From Parvularculaceae bacterium (GTDB lineage: Bacteria; Pseudomonadota; Alphaproteobacteria; Caulobacterales; Parvularculaceae), in contig JALWRV010000070.1 of assembly GCA_027080545.1 (NCBI GenBank), positions 1 to 8,507 on the forward strand: a DNA stretch of 8,507 nucleotides, given 5' to 3'. The position numbers and the translations under genes were made by a program. The notes beneath the pieces are model-generated. The model made no database searches. It saw nothing but the letters and a program-made list of their open reading frames with translations, and was not told the DNA's origin. Below, piece by piece: positions 1 through 7,500 of the stretch. The stretch's first letter is position 1; the number at the start of each line of letters is the position of its first letter.

Positions 1-1
1 A

Positions 2-319
2 GACGAAAAAATTGATCTTGCTGCTATTCGCCATGTGGCGTTGATGACGGTGGAAGGCGAGCTGGATGATATTTCCGGTATTGGGCAGACACAAGCAGCC
101 CATGATTTATGCGTCAATATTCCGAAAGATATGCGTCTGGATTATGTGCAAAAAGGCGCTGGCCATTATGGGGTGTTTTCCGGCTCTAAATGGCGCGAGC
201 AAATTTGCCCGAAATATGCTCGTTTTATTCGTCGCTTTTTCAAGGCAAGCGAGGAACGCAAATTGAAGCAGCAAAGCGCTGGCTTTCAGGTGATCGAGGG
301 TGGTCGCCGATCTGCTTGA
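2..319 (+). CDS. phaZ: Intracellular poly(3-hydroxybutyrate) depolymerase, C-terminal part
   Basis: This is the 3' end of a gene that begins before the window; the open frame runs from position 2 to a TGA at 317-319, about 105 residues. The family (intracellular PhaZ, alpha/beta-hydrolase fold) cleaves PHB stored in cytoplasmic granules to release hydroxybutyrate units. Two blocks identify it. TVEGELDDISG (from about position 47) carries the presumed catalytic Asp in the LDD. GAGHYGVFSG (from about position 155) carries the presumed catalytic His. From the second Asp of LDD to this His is 32 residues, and from the first Asp 33, which fits the Asp-His spacing expected in this family. The nucleophile Cys would lie upstream, outside the window. 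The tail after the His block is short and basic (FIRRFFKASEERKLKQQ), normal for the family. Nothing suggests truncation other than the window edge. No U-rich terminator follows; the only hairpin downstream is the one at 374-402. Confidence 0.9.
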   Translation, partial: DEKIDLAAIRHVALMTVEGELDDISGIGQTQAAHDLCVNIPKDMRLDYVQKGAGHYGVFSGSKWREQICPKYARFIRRFFKASEERKLKQQSAGFQVIEGGRRSA

Positions 320-348
320 TGGGCTTATTTTCATCTTTTGCTTTTGGG

Positions 349-375
349 TTGGTGATTGCGCCCAACTCCTATAAA
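349..375 (+). promoter_or_regulatory. Possible polA promoter (weak -35/-10 match)
   Basis: TATAAA at 370-375 resembles a -10 box. TTGGTG at 349-354 is a partial -35 match, but the 15-nt gap is short. If used, transcription would start near 382, inside the inverted repeat at 374-402. The call rests only on these two short matches and their place in the 95-bp phaZ-polA gap. polA could equally be read through from phaZ. Confidence 0.25.
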
Positions 376-402
376 TGTTTCAGAGAGAAACCCTGAAACA
401 TT
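374..402. repeat. Perfect 10-bp inverted repeat upstream of polA
   Basis: AATGTTTCAG (374-383) and CTGAAACATT (393-402) are perfect reverse complements separated by 9 nt. The right arm ends 12 nt before the polA ATG. As RNA it would form a 10-bp stem near the ribosome-binding region. As DNA the two-fold symmetry, with arm centres about 19 bp apart (roughly two helical turns), suits a dimeric regulator. There is no T-run after it, so it is a poor intrinsic terminator for phaZ. Which role it plays, if any, is not shown by the sequence. Confidence 0.6.
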
Positions 403-414
403 AGGCTGAAATCT

Positions 415-3255
415 ATGACCACCACACCATCTGCCCGACCATTAGAAAAAGGCGATCGTCTCTATCTGGTGGATGGCTCCTCCTATATTTTCAGAGCCTA
501 TCATGCCTTGCCGCCTTTAACGCGCAAATCGGATGGATTGCCGGTGGGGGCGGTGGCCGGATTTTGTAATATGTTGTGGAAGCTGTTGGCGGATATAGGA
601 GACCCGGCGATTAAACAGTTCGGGGCGCCGACCCATTTTGCGGTGATTTTTGATCCTAAAGGCGGCTCTTTTCGAAATGATATTTTTCCGGACTATAAGG
701 CCAATCGGGGGGAGCCGCCGGAAGATCTGGTGCCGCAATTCCCGCTTATTCGAGAGGCGGTGCGCGCCTTTGGGGTGCCTTGCGTTGAACAGTCAGGCTT
801 TGAGGCGGATGATCTTATTGCTACCTATGCCCGGCAGGCAGAAGCCCAAGAGGCGCATAGTGTGATCATTTCTTCTGATAAGGATTTGATGCAACTCGTT
901 TCCCATAAGATCACCATGTATGACACCATGAAAAATAGAAAAATCTCCATTGAAGAGGTGATAGACAAGTTTGGTGTGCCCCCGGAAAAAGTGATCGATG
1001 TGCAAGCCTTGGCGGGGGATAGCACGGATAATATTCCCGGCGTGCCGGGCATCGGGGTAAAGACCGCCGCGCTTTTGCTGAATGAATTTGGCGATCTTGA
1101 TACGCTTTTGGCGAATGCGGAAACGATTAAACAAAAAAAACGTCGGGAAAATCTTATCGAATTTGCAGATCTTGCACGGCTGTCGCGTGAATTGGTGACC
1201 TTGCGCACGGATGTGGCGGTGGAAGAACCGATTGAGAATTTTGGCACATGCGAGGTTAATCAAGAAAGTTTGGTGAGCTTCTTGAAAGAGATGGAATTTT
1301 CAACCTTGCTGCGGCGATTGGGGGTGTCATCCGACAAGCAAGCTTCGTCCTCTGTGGGTGAGAACAAGCCTACTATGGTGGAGGGGGCAAGTGAAACGGT
1401 GGCGGCGGCTATTGACCGCGACCAATATCAAACCATTTTCACTCGTGAGGGTCTGAAAGCTTTTGTGGATAAGGCCCATGAGAGCCATATTATGGCTATT
1501 GATACGGAGACCAATAGTCTCAACGCGATGGCTGCGCGTCTGGTGGGTATTTCATTGGCGATTTCATCGGGCGAGGCTTGCTATATTCCCATCGGCCATG
1601 GGGCGGAAGGGTTAGCGCTGGATGATGAAGATGTTTCACGTCAATTGAAGATTGATGATGTGCGCGAGACCCTCAATCCGCTGTTAGGCGCGTCTTCAGT
1701 TTTGAAAATTGGACAGAATATAAAATATGATCAGATCATTCTAACCAATCATGGTTTTGAGCTACGCAATATTGGCGATAGCATGCTTATGTCCTATGCG
1801 CTTTTTTGCGGGCTGCATAATCATGGGATGGATGTTTTATCAAAAACCTATCTAGATCATACGCCAATAAAGTTTTCGGATATTGTCGGGACTGGCAAAA
1901 AACAAAAAACCTTTGATCAGATAAAAATCAGTGAGGCGGCCAGCTATGCGGCGGAAGATGCGGATGTGACCTTGCGTCTGGCCAAAATTTTCATGCCACG
2001 GCTTGCCCATGAGCAGATGATGACCGTGTATGAAACTTTAGAGCGCCCCATGCCGCAAATTATTGCTGAAATGGAGCGCGCAGGGGTTAAGGTGGATGTG
2101 GATATATTGCGCAGCCTGTCCACCGACTTTGCCCAGCGTATGGCGCAATATGAAGCGCAGGCCCATGAATTGGCGGGCGAACCATTCAATATTGCTAGTC
2201 CAAAACAAATTTCGGAAATATTGTTTGAAAAAATGGGCCTGCCGGGGGGTAAAAAAACTGCCAAGGGGGCGTGGTCGACCGATGCGGATGTGCTGGAGGG
2301 GTTGGCAGCGGGAGGTGTTGAAATTGCACAAGCGATTTTGAACCATCGCCATTTGGCCAAACTGAAAAATACCTATAGCGACGCTTTGCAACAGGCTATT
2401 AATCCGGAAACTGGGCGTATTCATACATCCTATTCATTGGCGTCAACCAGTACCGGGCGGCTTTCATCCAATGAGCCCAATTTGCAAAATATTCCCATAC
2501 GCACAGAAGATGGACGTAAAATTCGCACCGCTTTTATTGCCGAAAAAAATCATTTGTTGATTTCGGCTGACTATAGCCAGATTGAATTGCGTTTGCTGGC
2601 CCATATTGCGGATTTGAAAAGCATGAAGCAGGCCTTTGCCGATGGCATAGATATTCATGCCATGACCGCTTCGGAAATGTTTGGGGTGCCCATAAAAGAT
2701 ATGGACCCTTCCGTGCGGCGGCGCGCTAAAGCGATTAATTTTGGTATTATCTACGGCATTTCCGCCTTTGGACTGGCCAATCAGTTGGGCATATCCCGCA
2801 GTGAGGCCAAGCAATATATTGATGATTATTTTAAAAAATTCCCCGGTATTCGCGCCTATATGGATGACACGATCTCTAAAGCCAAGGCGCAAGGCTATGT
2901 AGAGACCTTGTTTGGTCGAAAAACGCATGTTCCAACGATCAACGATAAAAATCCCATGCGCCGCGCCTATGCGGAGCGCCAAGCGATTAATGCCCCGGTT
3001 CAAGGATCGGCGGCGGACATTATTCGTCGGGCTATGATTCGGATGCCGGAGGCGTTGCGTGCGGCGGGGTTGCAGGCGCGTATGCTTTTACAAGTGCATG
3101 ATGAGTTGATTTTTGAAGTGCCGAAAAAAGAAACGGAAAAAACCGCCGCCTTGGTTTCGCAAATAATGGCGAAAGCGCCCTTGCCAGCCGTGGCGTTGGA
3201 TGTGCCTTTGATTGTCGAGGCCAATGCCGGGAATAATTGGGACGAGGCCCATTAG
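415..3255 (+). CDS. polA: DNA polymerase I
   Basis: A 946-residue PolA (E. coli has 928) for repair synthesis, RNA primer removal and Okazaki fragment maturation in the cytoplasm. All three modules are present. The 5' nuclease spans about residues 15-305, with D20, D80, E130/D132/D133, D155/D157 and a helix-hairpin-helix around GDSTDNIPG (201-209). The 3'-5' proofreading exonuclease spans about 345-545, with the DEDD residues D363, E365, D439 and D515 (Y511 before the last), so proofreading looks active. The polymerase spans about 560-946. It has motif A SADYSQIELR (D719, E724), motif B RRRAKAINFGIIYG (R768, K772, F776, Y780) and motif C QVHDELIFEV (H895, D896, E897). The carboxylates sit 14 residues beyond the E. 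coli numbering. F776 at the ribose-selectivity position is normal for deoxynucleotide use. The ATG at 415 leaves a short leader before YLVDGSSYIFRAYH; its Shine-Dalgarno is weak. The stop codon overlaps the 3' end of the convergent DUF3445 gene. Confidence 0.98.
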   Translation: MTTTPSARPLEKGDRLYLVDGSSYIFRAYHALPPLTRKSDGLPVGAVAGFCNMLWKLLADIGDPAIKQFGAPTHFAVIFDPKGGSFRNDIFPDYKANRGEPPEDLVPQFPLIREAVRAFGVPCVEQSGFEADDLIATYARQAEAQEAHSVIISSDKDLMQLVSHKITMYDTMKNRKISIEEVIDKFGVPPEKVIDVQALAGDSTDNIPGVPGIGVKTAALLLNEFGDLDTLLANAETIKQKKRRENLIEFADLARLSRELVTLRTDVAVEEPIENFGTCEVNQESLVSFLKEMEFSTLLRRLGVSSDKQASSSVGENKPTMVEGASETVAAAIDRDQYQTIFTREGLKAFVDKAHESHIMAIDTETNSLNAMAARLVGISLAISSGEACYIPIGHGAEGLALDDEDVSRQLKIDDVRETLNPLLGASSVLKIGQNIKYDQIILTNHGFELRNIGDSMLMSYALFCGLHNHGMDVLSKTYLDHTPIKFSDIVGTGKKQKTFDQIKISEAASYAAEDADVTLRLAKIFMPRLAHEQMMTVYETLERPMPQIIAEMERAGVKVDVDILRSLSTDFAQRMAQYEAQAHELAGEPFNIASPKQISEILFEKMGLPGGKKTAKGAWSTDADVLEGLAAGGVEIAQAILNHRHLAKLKNTYSDALQQAINPETGRIHTSYSLASTSTGRLSSNEPNLQNIPIRTEDGRKIRTAFIAEKNHLLISADYSQIELRLLAHIADLKSMKQAFADGIDIHAMTASEMFGVPIKDMDPSVRRRAKAINFGIIYGISAFGLANQLGISRSEAKQYIDDYFKKFPGIRAYMDDTISKAKAQGYVETLFGRKTHVPTINDKNPMRRAYAERQAINAPVQGSAADIIRRAMIRMPEALRAAGLQARMLLQVHDELIFEVPKKETEKTAALVSQIMAKAPLPAVALDVPLIVEANAGNNWDEAH

Positions 3256-4136
3256 GATGTGTGAAAGGGCCGCAGCCGTTCCAATATTAAAGGTCTTGCG
3301 GCCAGAAGCCCCTTATAGCGGCACTGCTCTTCTGTAAGATTTGCCAATTGGGTATAAAGGCCAGACAGTTTTTCTGCTTGGGGTTTGTTGGCGATCAGTT
3401 GGGCAAGCTGCACCATTTGGATATGAATGGTAAAAACAATATCCCCGGCCTGTGGCAGGCGGCGAAAGGTTTGGCGTTCAACGCGCACATAAATATGTTC
3501 AGCCGGATCCCCCCCTTGCTCTATCCATTGATCATGGCTGTGAGGGGTGGGGCGATATAGATCGGGCCCTTCGTCAAGGGACCAGTTGAGTCGCCAGACA
3601 ATTTGCTCCGGCCGCAGGCGATCAAATAATAGGTTGACCCGTTGGCTCATAGGGCCTGCATAGTCGGGTACTGGCGCATGTACGCCCTCAAGGCTTTTGC
3701 CAATTTTATCTTTAAGGCGCCAAGAGGAAGGAAAGCACAATAAAGCAGCCGCTAGAAAATGGCCTTCATCCTTTTTGCGGATGAGGCAAAAATCTTCATC
3801 AACCAATTGGGCAAGGCTTTCGAGGGGATGCGTGTGGTCTATGGATTGCGGGGGGCCGCCCATGATGCGCACCTGATCTTGTGAAAAATCATATATGTCC
3901 GGATGATGGTTTTTGAGGTTTTGCAAAACCATCTCTAAGAGTTCGGCAGTGGCGGGATCATCGGGCGGGGTGCTTAGCACATCTGTGCGGCGGGACTGGA
4001 GTATCTGTTGGCGTTTGCACAGGCGCTGGGTGAGGTCTGGGTGAATTTCCATCCATTCTCGTTCCGCAAGCGGCTTGAGGCCGATGGTAAAGGGGGTGGC
4101 GGAGCCATCATAAGGGGTGTAAATCTTCTCTTCCAT
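3252..4136 (-). CDS. DUF3445 family protein (haem-dependent oxidative N-demethylase-like)
   Basis: A 294-residue protein matching the DUF3445 family. The founding characterised members bind haem in a PAS-like fold and oxidatively demethylate small amines such as dimethylamine. Family hallmarks, recalled rather than searched, are GLKPLAEREWMEI (19-31), LVDEDFCLI (111-119), LCFPSSWRLKDKIG (133-146), HAPVPDY (153-159), RLNWSL (182-187) and VERQTFRRLPQAGDIVFTI (219-237). The segment 242-294 is helical in character. The haem ligand cannot be assigned by eye. The frame stays open to 4346, but the ATG at 4136 is preferred: homology starts right after it, and the longer form would run through the divergent promoter region and into the DUF1674 gene. 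The Shine-Dalgarno at 4136 is poor, so the exact start is uncertain. Its TAA (3252-3254) overlaps the polA TAG. No reductase or ferredoxin partner is next to it, so substrate and electron donor are unknown. Confidence 0.85.
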   Translation of the reverse strand: MEEKIYTPYDGSATPFTIGLKPLAEREWMEIHPDLTQRLCKRQQILQSRRTDVLSTPPDDPATAELLEMVLQNLKNHHPDIYDFSQDQVRIMGGPPQSIDHTHPLESLAQLVDEDFCLIRKKDEGHFLAAALLCFPSSWRLKDKIGKSLEGVHAPVPDYAGPMSQRVNLLFDRLRPEQIVWRLNWSLDEGPDLYRPTPHSHDQWIEQGGDPAEHIYVRVERQTFRRLPQAGDIVFTIHIQMVQLAQLIANKPQAEKLSGLYTQLANLTEEQCRYKGLLAARPLILERLRPFHTS

Positions 4137-4238
4137 AAGAGACAGGCTAGTCGATTTGTCTTTGTGGCAAAAGTCCGGAATGAGACGGGACTGGTATGGA
4201 ACTGAGATTATTTTGAAAGGGAAGTAAGAGGGTTTGTG
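4137..4238. promoter_or_regulatory. Divergent intergenic spacer, inferred to carry promoters for both flanking genes
   Basis: These 102 bp separate the starts of the DUF3445 gene (-) and the DUF1674 gene (+). Because the genes diverge, promoters for both should lie here. I see no convincing -35/-10 pair in either direction. A purine-rich AAGAGGG at 4226-4232 ends 6 nt before the ATG at 4239 and is a good Shine-Dalgarno for the rightward gene. Confidence 0.4.
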
Positions 4239-4460
4239 ATGGCAGAAAAAGGGGCGCAAAATATGCCCGAAATGGTCAATGGCAAGAAATTGACCGCAAT
4301 GCAAAAGCAGGCCTTGGCTGAAGCGCAAGCACGGCGGGAAAAACAACGGCTAAAGCCCGTGGAGGGTGAGGGCGCACAAAAGGAAATAAATGGCCCCAAA
4401 GGGCCAGAGCCAACCCGCTATGGGGATTGGGAGCGCAAGGGCCGGGTTAGTGATTTTTAA
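4239..4460 (+). CDS. DUF1674 / SDHAF4-like protein (probable succinate dehydrogenase assembly factor)
   Basis: A 73-residue protein. The C-terminal third, residues 52-73, carries the family signature GPKGPEPTRYGDWE followed by KGRVSDF at the very end. The N-terminal part (about 16-38, LTAMQKQALAEAQARREK) is a charged, probably helical, low-complexity region often seen in alphaproteobacterial members. Mitochondrial relatives (SDHAF4/Sdh8) bind the flavinated SdhA subunit during complex II assembly; that the bacterial protein does the same is inference. The ATG at 4239 is chosen over the adjacent in-frame GTG at 4236 because of the AAGAGGG 6 nt upstream. It stands alone, diverging from the DUF3445 gene, and ends 32 bp before the hairpin shared with the convergent autotransporter gene. 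Confidence 0.88.
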   Translation: MAEKGAQNMPEMVNGKKLTAMQKQALAEAQARREKQRLKPVEGEGAQKEINGPKGPEPTRYGDWERKGRVSDF

Positions 4461-4492
4461 ATGACGGTTTTTTGGGATGATGACTTAAAAGA

Positions 4493-4522
4493 ACAAAGCC
4501 CCGCATGGTAGCGGGGCTTTGT
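4493..4522 (-). terminator. Rho-independent terminator of the autotransporter gene, possibly bidirectional
   Basis: ACAAAGCCCCGC (4493-4504) pairs perfectly over 12 bp with GCGGGGCTTTGT (4511-4522) around a 6-nt loop. Read leftward, the stem starts 13 nt after the autotransporter stop and is followed by TTCTTTT, a good U-rich tail. Read rightward, after the DUF1674 gene, the stem ends in CTTTGT and the tail is weaker, so rightward termination is possible but less sure. Confidence 0.9.
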
Positions 4523-4535
4523 CGCAGGTCGAATA

Positions 4536-7500
4536 TTACCACTTCAAGCCGATACCGATGCGCAAGGAATAATTATTTTCCACATCGGAGAAGGTGCCGG
4601 CAAACCCTGCATGGATTTTTGCATATTCATTTTCATATTCTACATCCATGGCGGCAATCGCAGCCCCATCTTCCGGGTTGGCGGAGAGGGTGAAGTCGGG
4701 TCCGCCACTGACATAGCGCATATTGGCCGTCAACGGATCTGTTATCAGCTCTTGTGACCAGCCGAGGCGGATCATGGGTTTGATCGTGCCGGGGATGCCG
4801 GTGTCATAAACCGAAGGTCGTAATTGGAATGTTTTGCCGAGGCTGGCCCCGATATTCAGGCGCAAACTGTCAGCGCTGCGATCATCAACGGACAGGTCAA
4901 TAGCTGCCCCGCCGCCGCTTTCCACATAGGCATCTTCGCTCAAGGATAAATAGTCAGCCGAGATGAACGGCTCAAGCTCATAGCCCCCGAGATCGGTTTC
5001 ATAAGAGCCGCGTATGGAGGCGGCAAATTGGCTACCATCCCATTTTGCTTGAGACAGTCGATTGATACCGCTAACGATTATGTTGCGATCGGATTCGGTG
5101 GTGGTTTTGGAATAGCTGGCTTGACCATCGATTTGGAACTTGCCCTGTTTGATCGCACCATAAGCACCGACACCGTAGGTGGTGCGTGAAAAGGGAAAAT
5201 CCTCTCCGGTTTTTTCATCAAAGCGCGATGAACCGAAATGGGCACTAACCCCCATGGCATCAATGGGGCCTAAATTAGTGTCAATACCGGTAGCAATAAT
5301 CCAGCCTCCCCCATCATAGCCGTTGGATGAGGCATCGGCTCCCCGGTCGACAAAATAATTGCCTTCTTGAAGCCAGATCGTATTGCCCAGCTTGCCGGAA
5401 TTGGTGGCCATGTCGAGGCGTTGGGTGATGATCGAAGTGACTGAATTGGTTTGCGCCCGCGCATAGGAAAGCCCTGCGTCGAGAGGCTGAGCTATCAATT
5501 GGGTGAAGGCGGCCATGAAATCTGCTTCAGAACGCAGGTTAAAAAAGGCGGCCCCGAGAGTTGAGTCCAGCTCCAGGGCAGCGATGGTCGGTTCATAAGC
5601 CCCGGCAATGGTTGAATCGAGGCCAATTTCAGCGGCATTTTTGCGGTCAATGGTCAATATCAGCGCGTTATTATTATTGGCATCACGGGCAATATTGAAA
5701 TTGAACAAGAACGGTGCCTGTTCGCCATCGGCGGCAAAACGAATGGTGGTTAGGTCTACGTTCAAGGTTGCTGCCGTGAGGAAGGTGGTGGAGATGTCTT
5801 GGGTAAAGGCCCCTTGGAACACGGGAGCCAAAATAGCCCCATCAGCAATGGTGACCGTGCCCGATGCGTTGATGCTGGAGACCTGAGTGCCGCCATTGGC
5901 AACGGTGAAGGCAAGGCTTGAGGTCGCGTCCATCACCAGTGAGGTGATGTTGGTCACCAAGGTGGGGTTCGCTAGGGTCAAGGCTGAAGCGACGAGGGAA
6001 ATATCAAGCAGGCCGTCATCGTCGGACAGGCCGCCGCTAAAGCTGGCACCGTTGACGAGATTGAGCATGTCATTGCCAAGGCCGAAATTCATGCTGCCGG
6101 TAAAAGTAGAGCCATCAATGTTAGCGACATCATTGCCGCTGCCAAAAGTTATATCGCTGGTGATGGTAGCGGCATTTTGTATGTTCAAAATATCATTGCC
6201 CGCGGCGAAATCTATCGCGCCATTGGTGCCCCCGGCGAATTGATTATAAATATCATCGCCACTACCCAATAAGACGTCCCCATTGACGATACCGAATGAG
6301 CCGCGCGATTGGGTGGCTGAGTCGAAGTTTGGGCCAACATCATTGGTGATGGTCATGCCGCTGCTATTGGCGGAAAAATCCATGGCGATGGCGCGCCCCG
6401 TGGGGCTGCCCGCATCAGCGGTGGTGGTGTCGTCCCCGTCATCAAAATCGCTCACGGCGGTGGTTACCGTGCCGCTGTTAAAAAAGCTAGCAACTGTTCC
6501 CGAGAGGTCTTGTACGCCAACCGCATCTTCGGTGTCGGACACAACGCCGCCTTGGATCAACCCTTCATTGGTGAAGTTGGTAATGGTGGCGCCCGCTTCG
6601 ATAAGAACCCCTACCGCGCCGGCGTTAAGCCCACCAACGGCAACCGCTTGAAGGCGGTCATTATTGTAAAGTTCGGTAAAGCTGGTGCCCGAGCCGATAA
6701 CCAAGGCTTGCGCCATGGCCGCGTTCGCCGTAGCGATAATGCCCCCATCATTCCGAAAGCCCCCGGCAATGGTGGCGTTTTCAATCAACATGCCTATGGA
6801 GTTGACTGTGGAATAAACACCATTGGCGTTTATTTCGCCACGATTGATAAAGCCCCAACTGCCATAGGCCGCAGACAGGGCGGATGTGTCGACCAGACCG
6901 AAGGTGACCGGCCCCAGAGCACCGATATGGACAGCCGGTGCGCCGCCATTTTGGCTAATGGCGCTTGCGATAATGGTGCTGCCGGTAGCTTCTGAGCTTG
7001 GCAGGGGGCCGTCGAGCAAGACCCCGCCTGTGACGTCGCCATTGATGGTGAGCGCAGAGCCGGATTGCAAGGCGATTTGCTCAGCCACCTCATCAATGGC
7101 CGTGTCGGGATCGTCGGTAATAGAGTTTGAGGTATAGCCTGTGGAAGAAAGATTACCGCCAAACAAAAAGGCACCGTCAATATTGCCATTGACCACAACT
7201 CCTTGAGAACCAGCCCCGATGATGGAGGAGCCATAGGTGGATTCAAAGGTAACATCACCGGTAACATTACCATTGATGACAAAGCCGCTGGAATTTGCCC
7301 CGCGCACACTAGAATCGCTGCCCATGGTGATGTTGCCTACCACATCACTGTCGATGAGGACGGCTGTGGATAAATCCCCGAACAAATCTACGCGCCCGCT
7401 GGACCCAAAAACCACATCGCCGGTAAAGGTGCCGCCATTGAACCAGACACCGGTGCGGCCATCATTATAATCTTGTACCAGCAGGTTGGCGTCTGGTGTG

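Noticed and set aside
374..402. Calling the hairpin before polA an intrinsic terminator of phaZ.
   Set aside because: The stem is AT-rich in part and has no T-run after either arm in the rightward direction.
2464..3003. A 179-codon open frame on the minus strand inside polA, with similar ones at 793-1263 and 1944-2424.
   Set aside because: They lie antisense to highly conserved polA domains, and their translations look like no known protein.
4137..4346. A 70-codon N-terminal extension of the DUF3445 frame starting at 4346.
   Set aside because: It would overlap the well-supported DUF1674 gene on the other strand, and the family homology begins just after the ATG at 4136.
6027..6266. Calling the GxGND repeats a true RTX domain.
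   Set aside because: RTX motifs are tandem nonapeptides. Here the period is 20-21 residues, so they are better described as beta-helix rungs.
5608..6651. Plus-strand open frames opposite the autotransporter (5608-5886, 5887-6243, 6283-6651 and others).
   Set aside because: They are reverse-strand shadows of the repeat-rich passenger, with biased compositions rich in Pro, Ser, Met and Val that mirror its codons.
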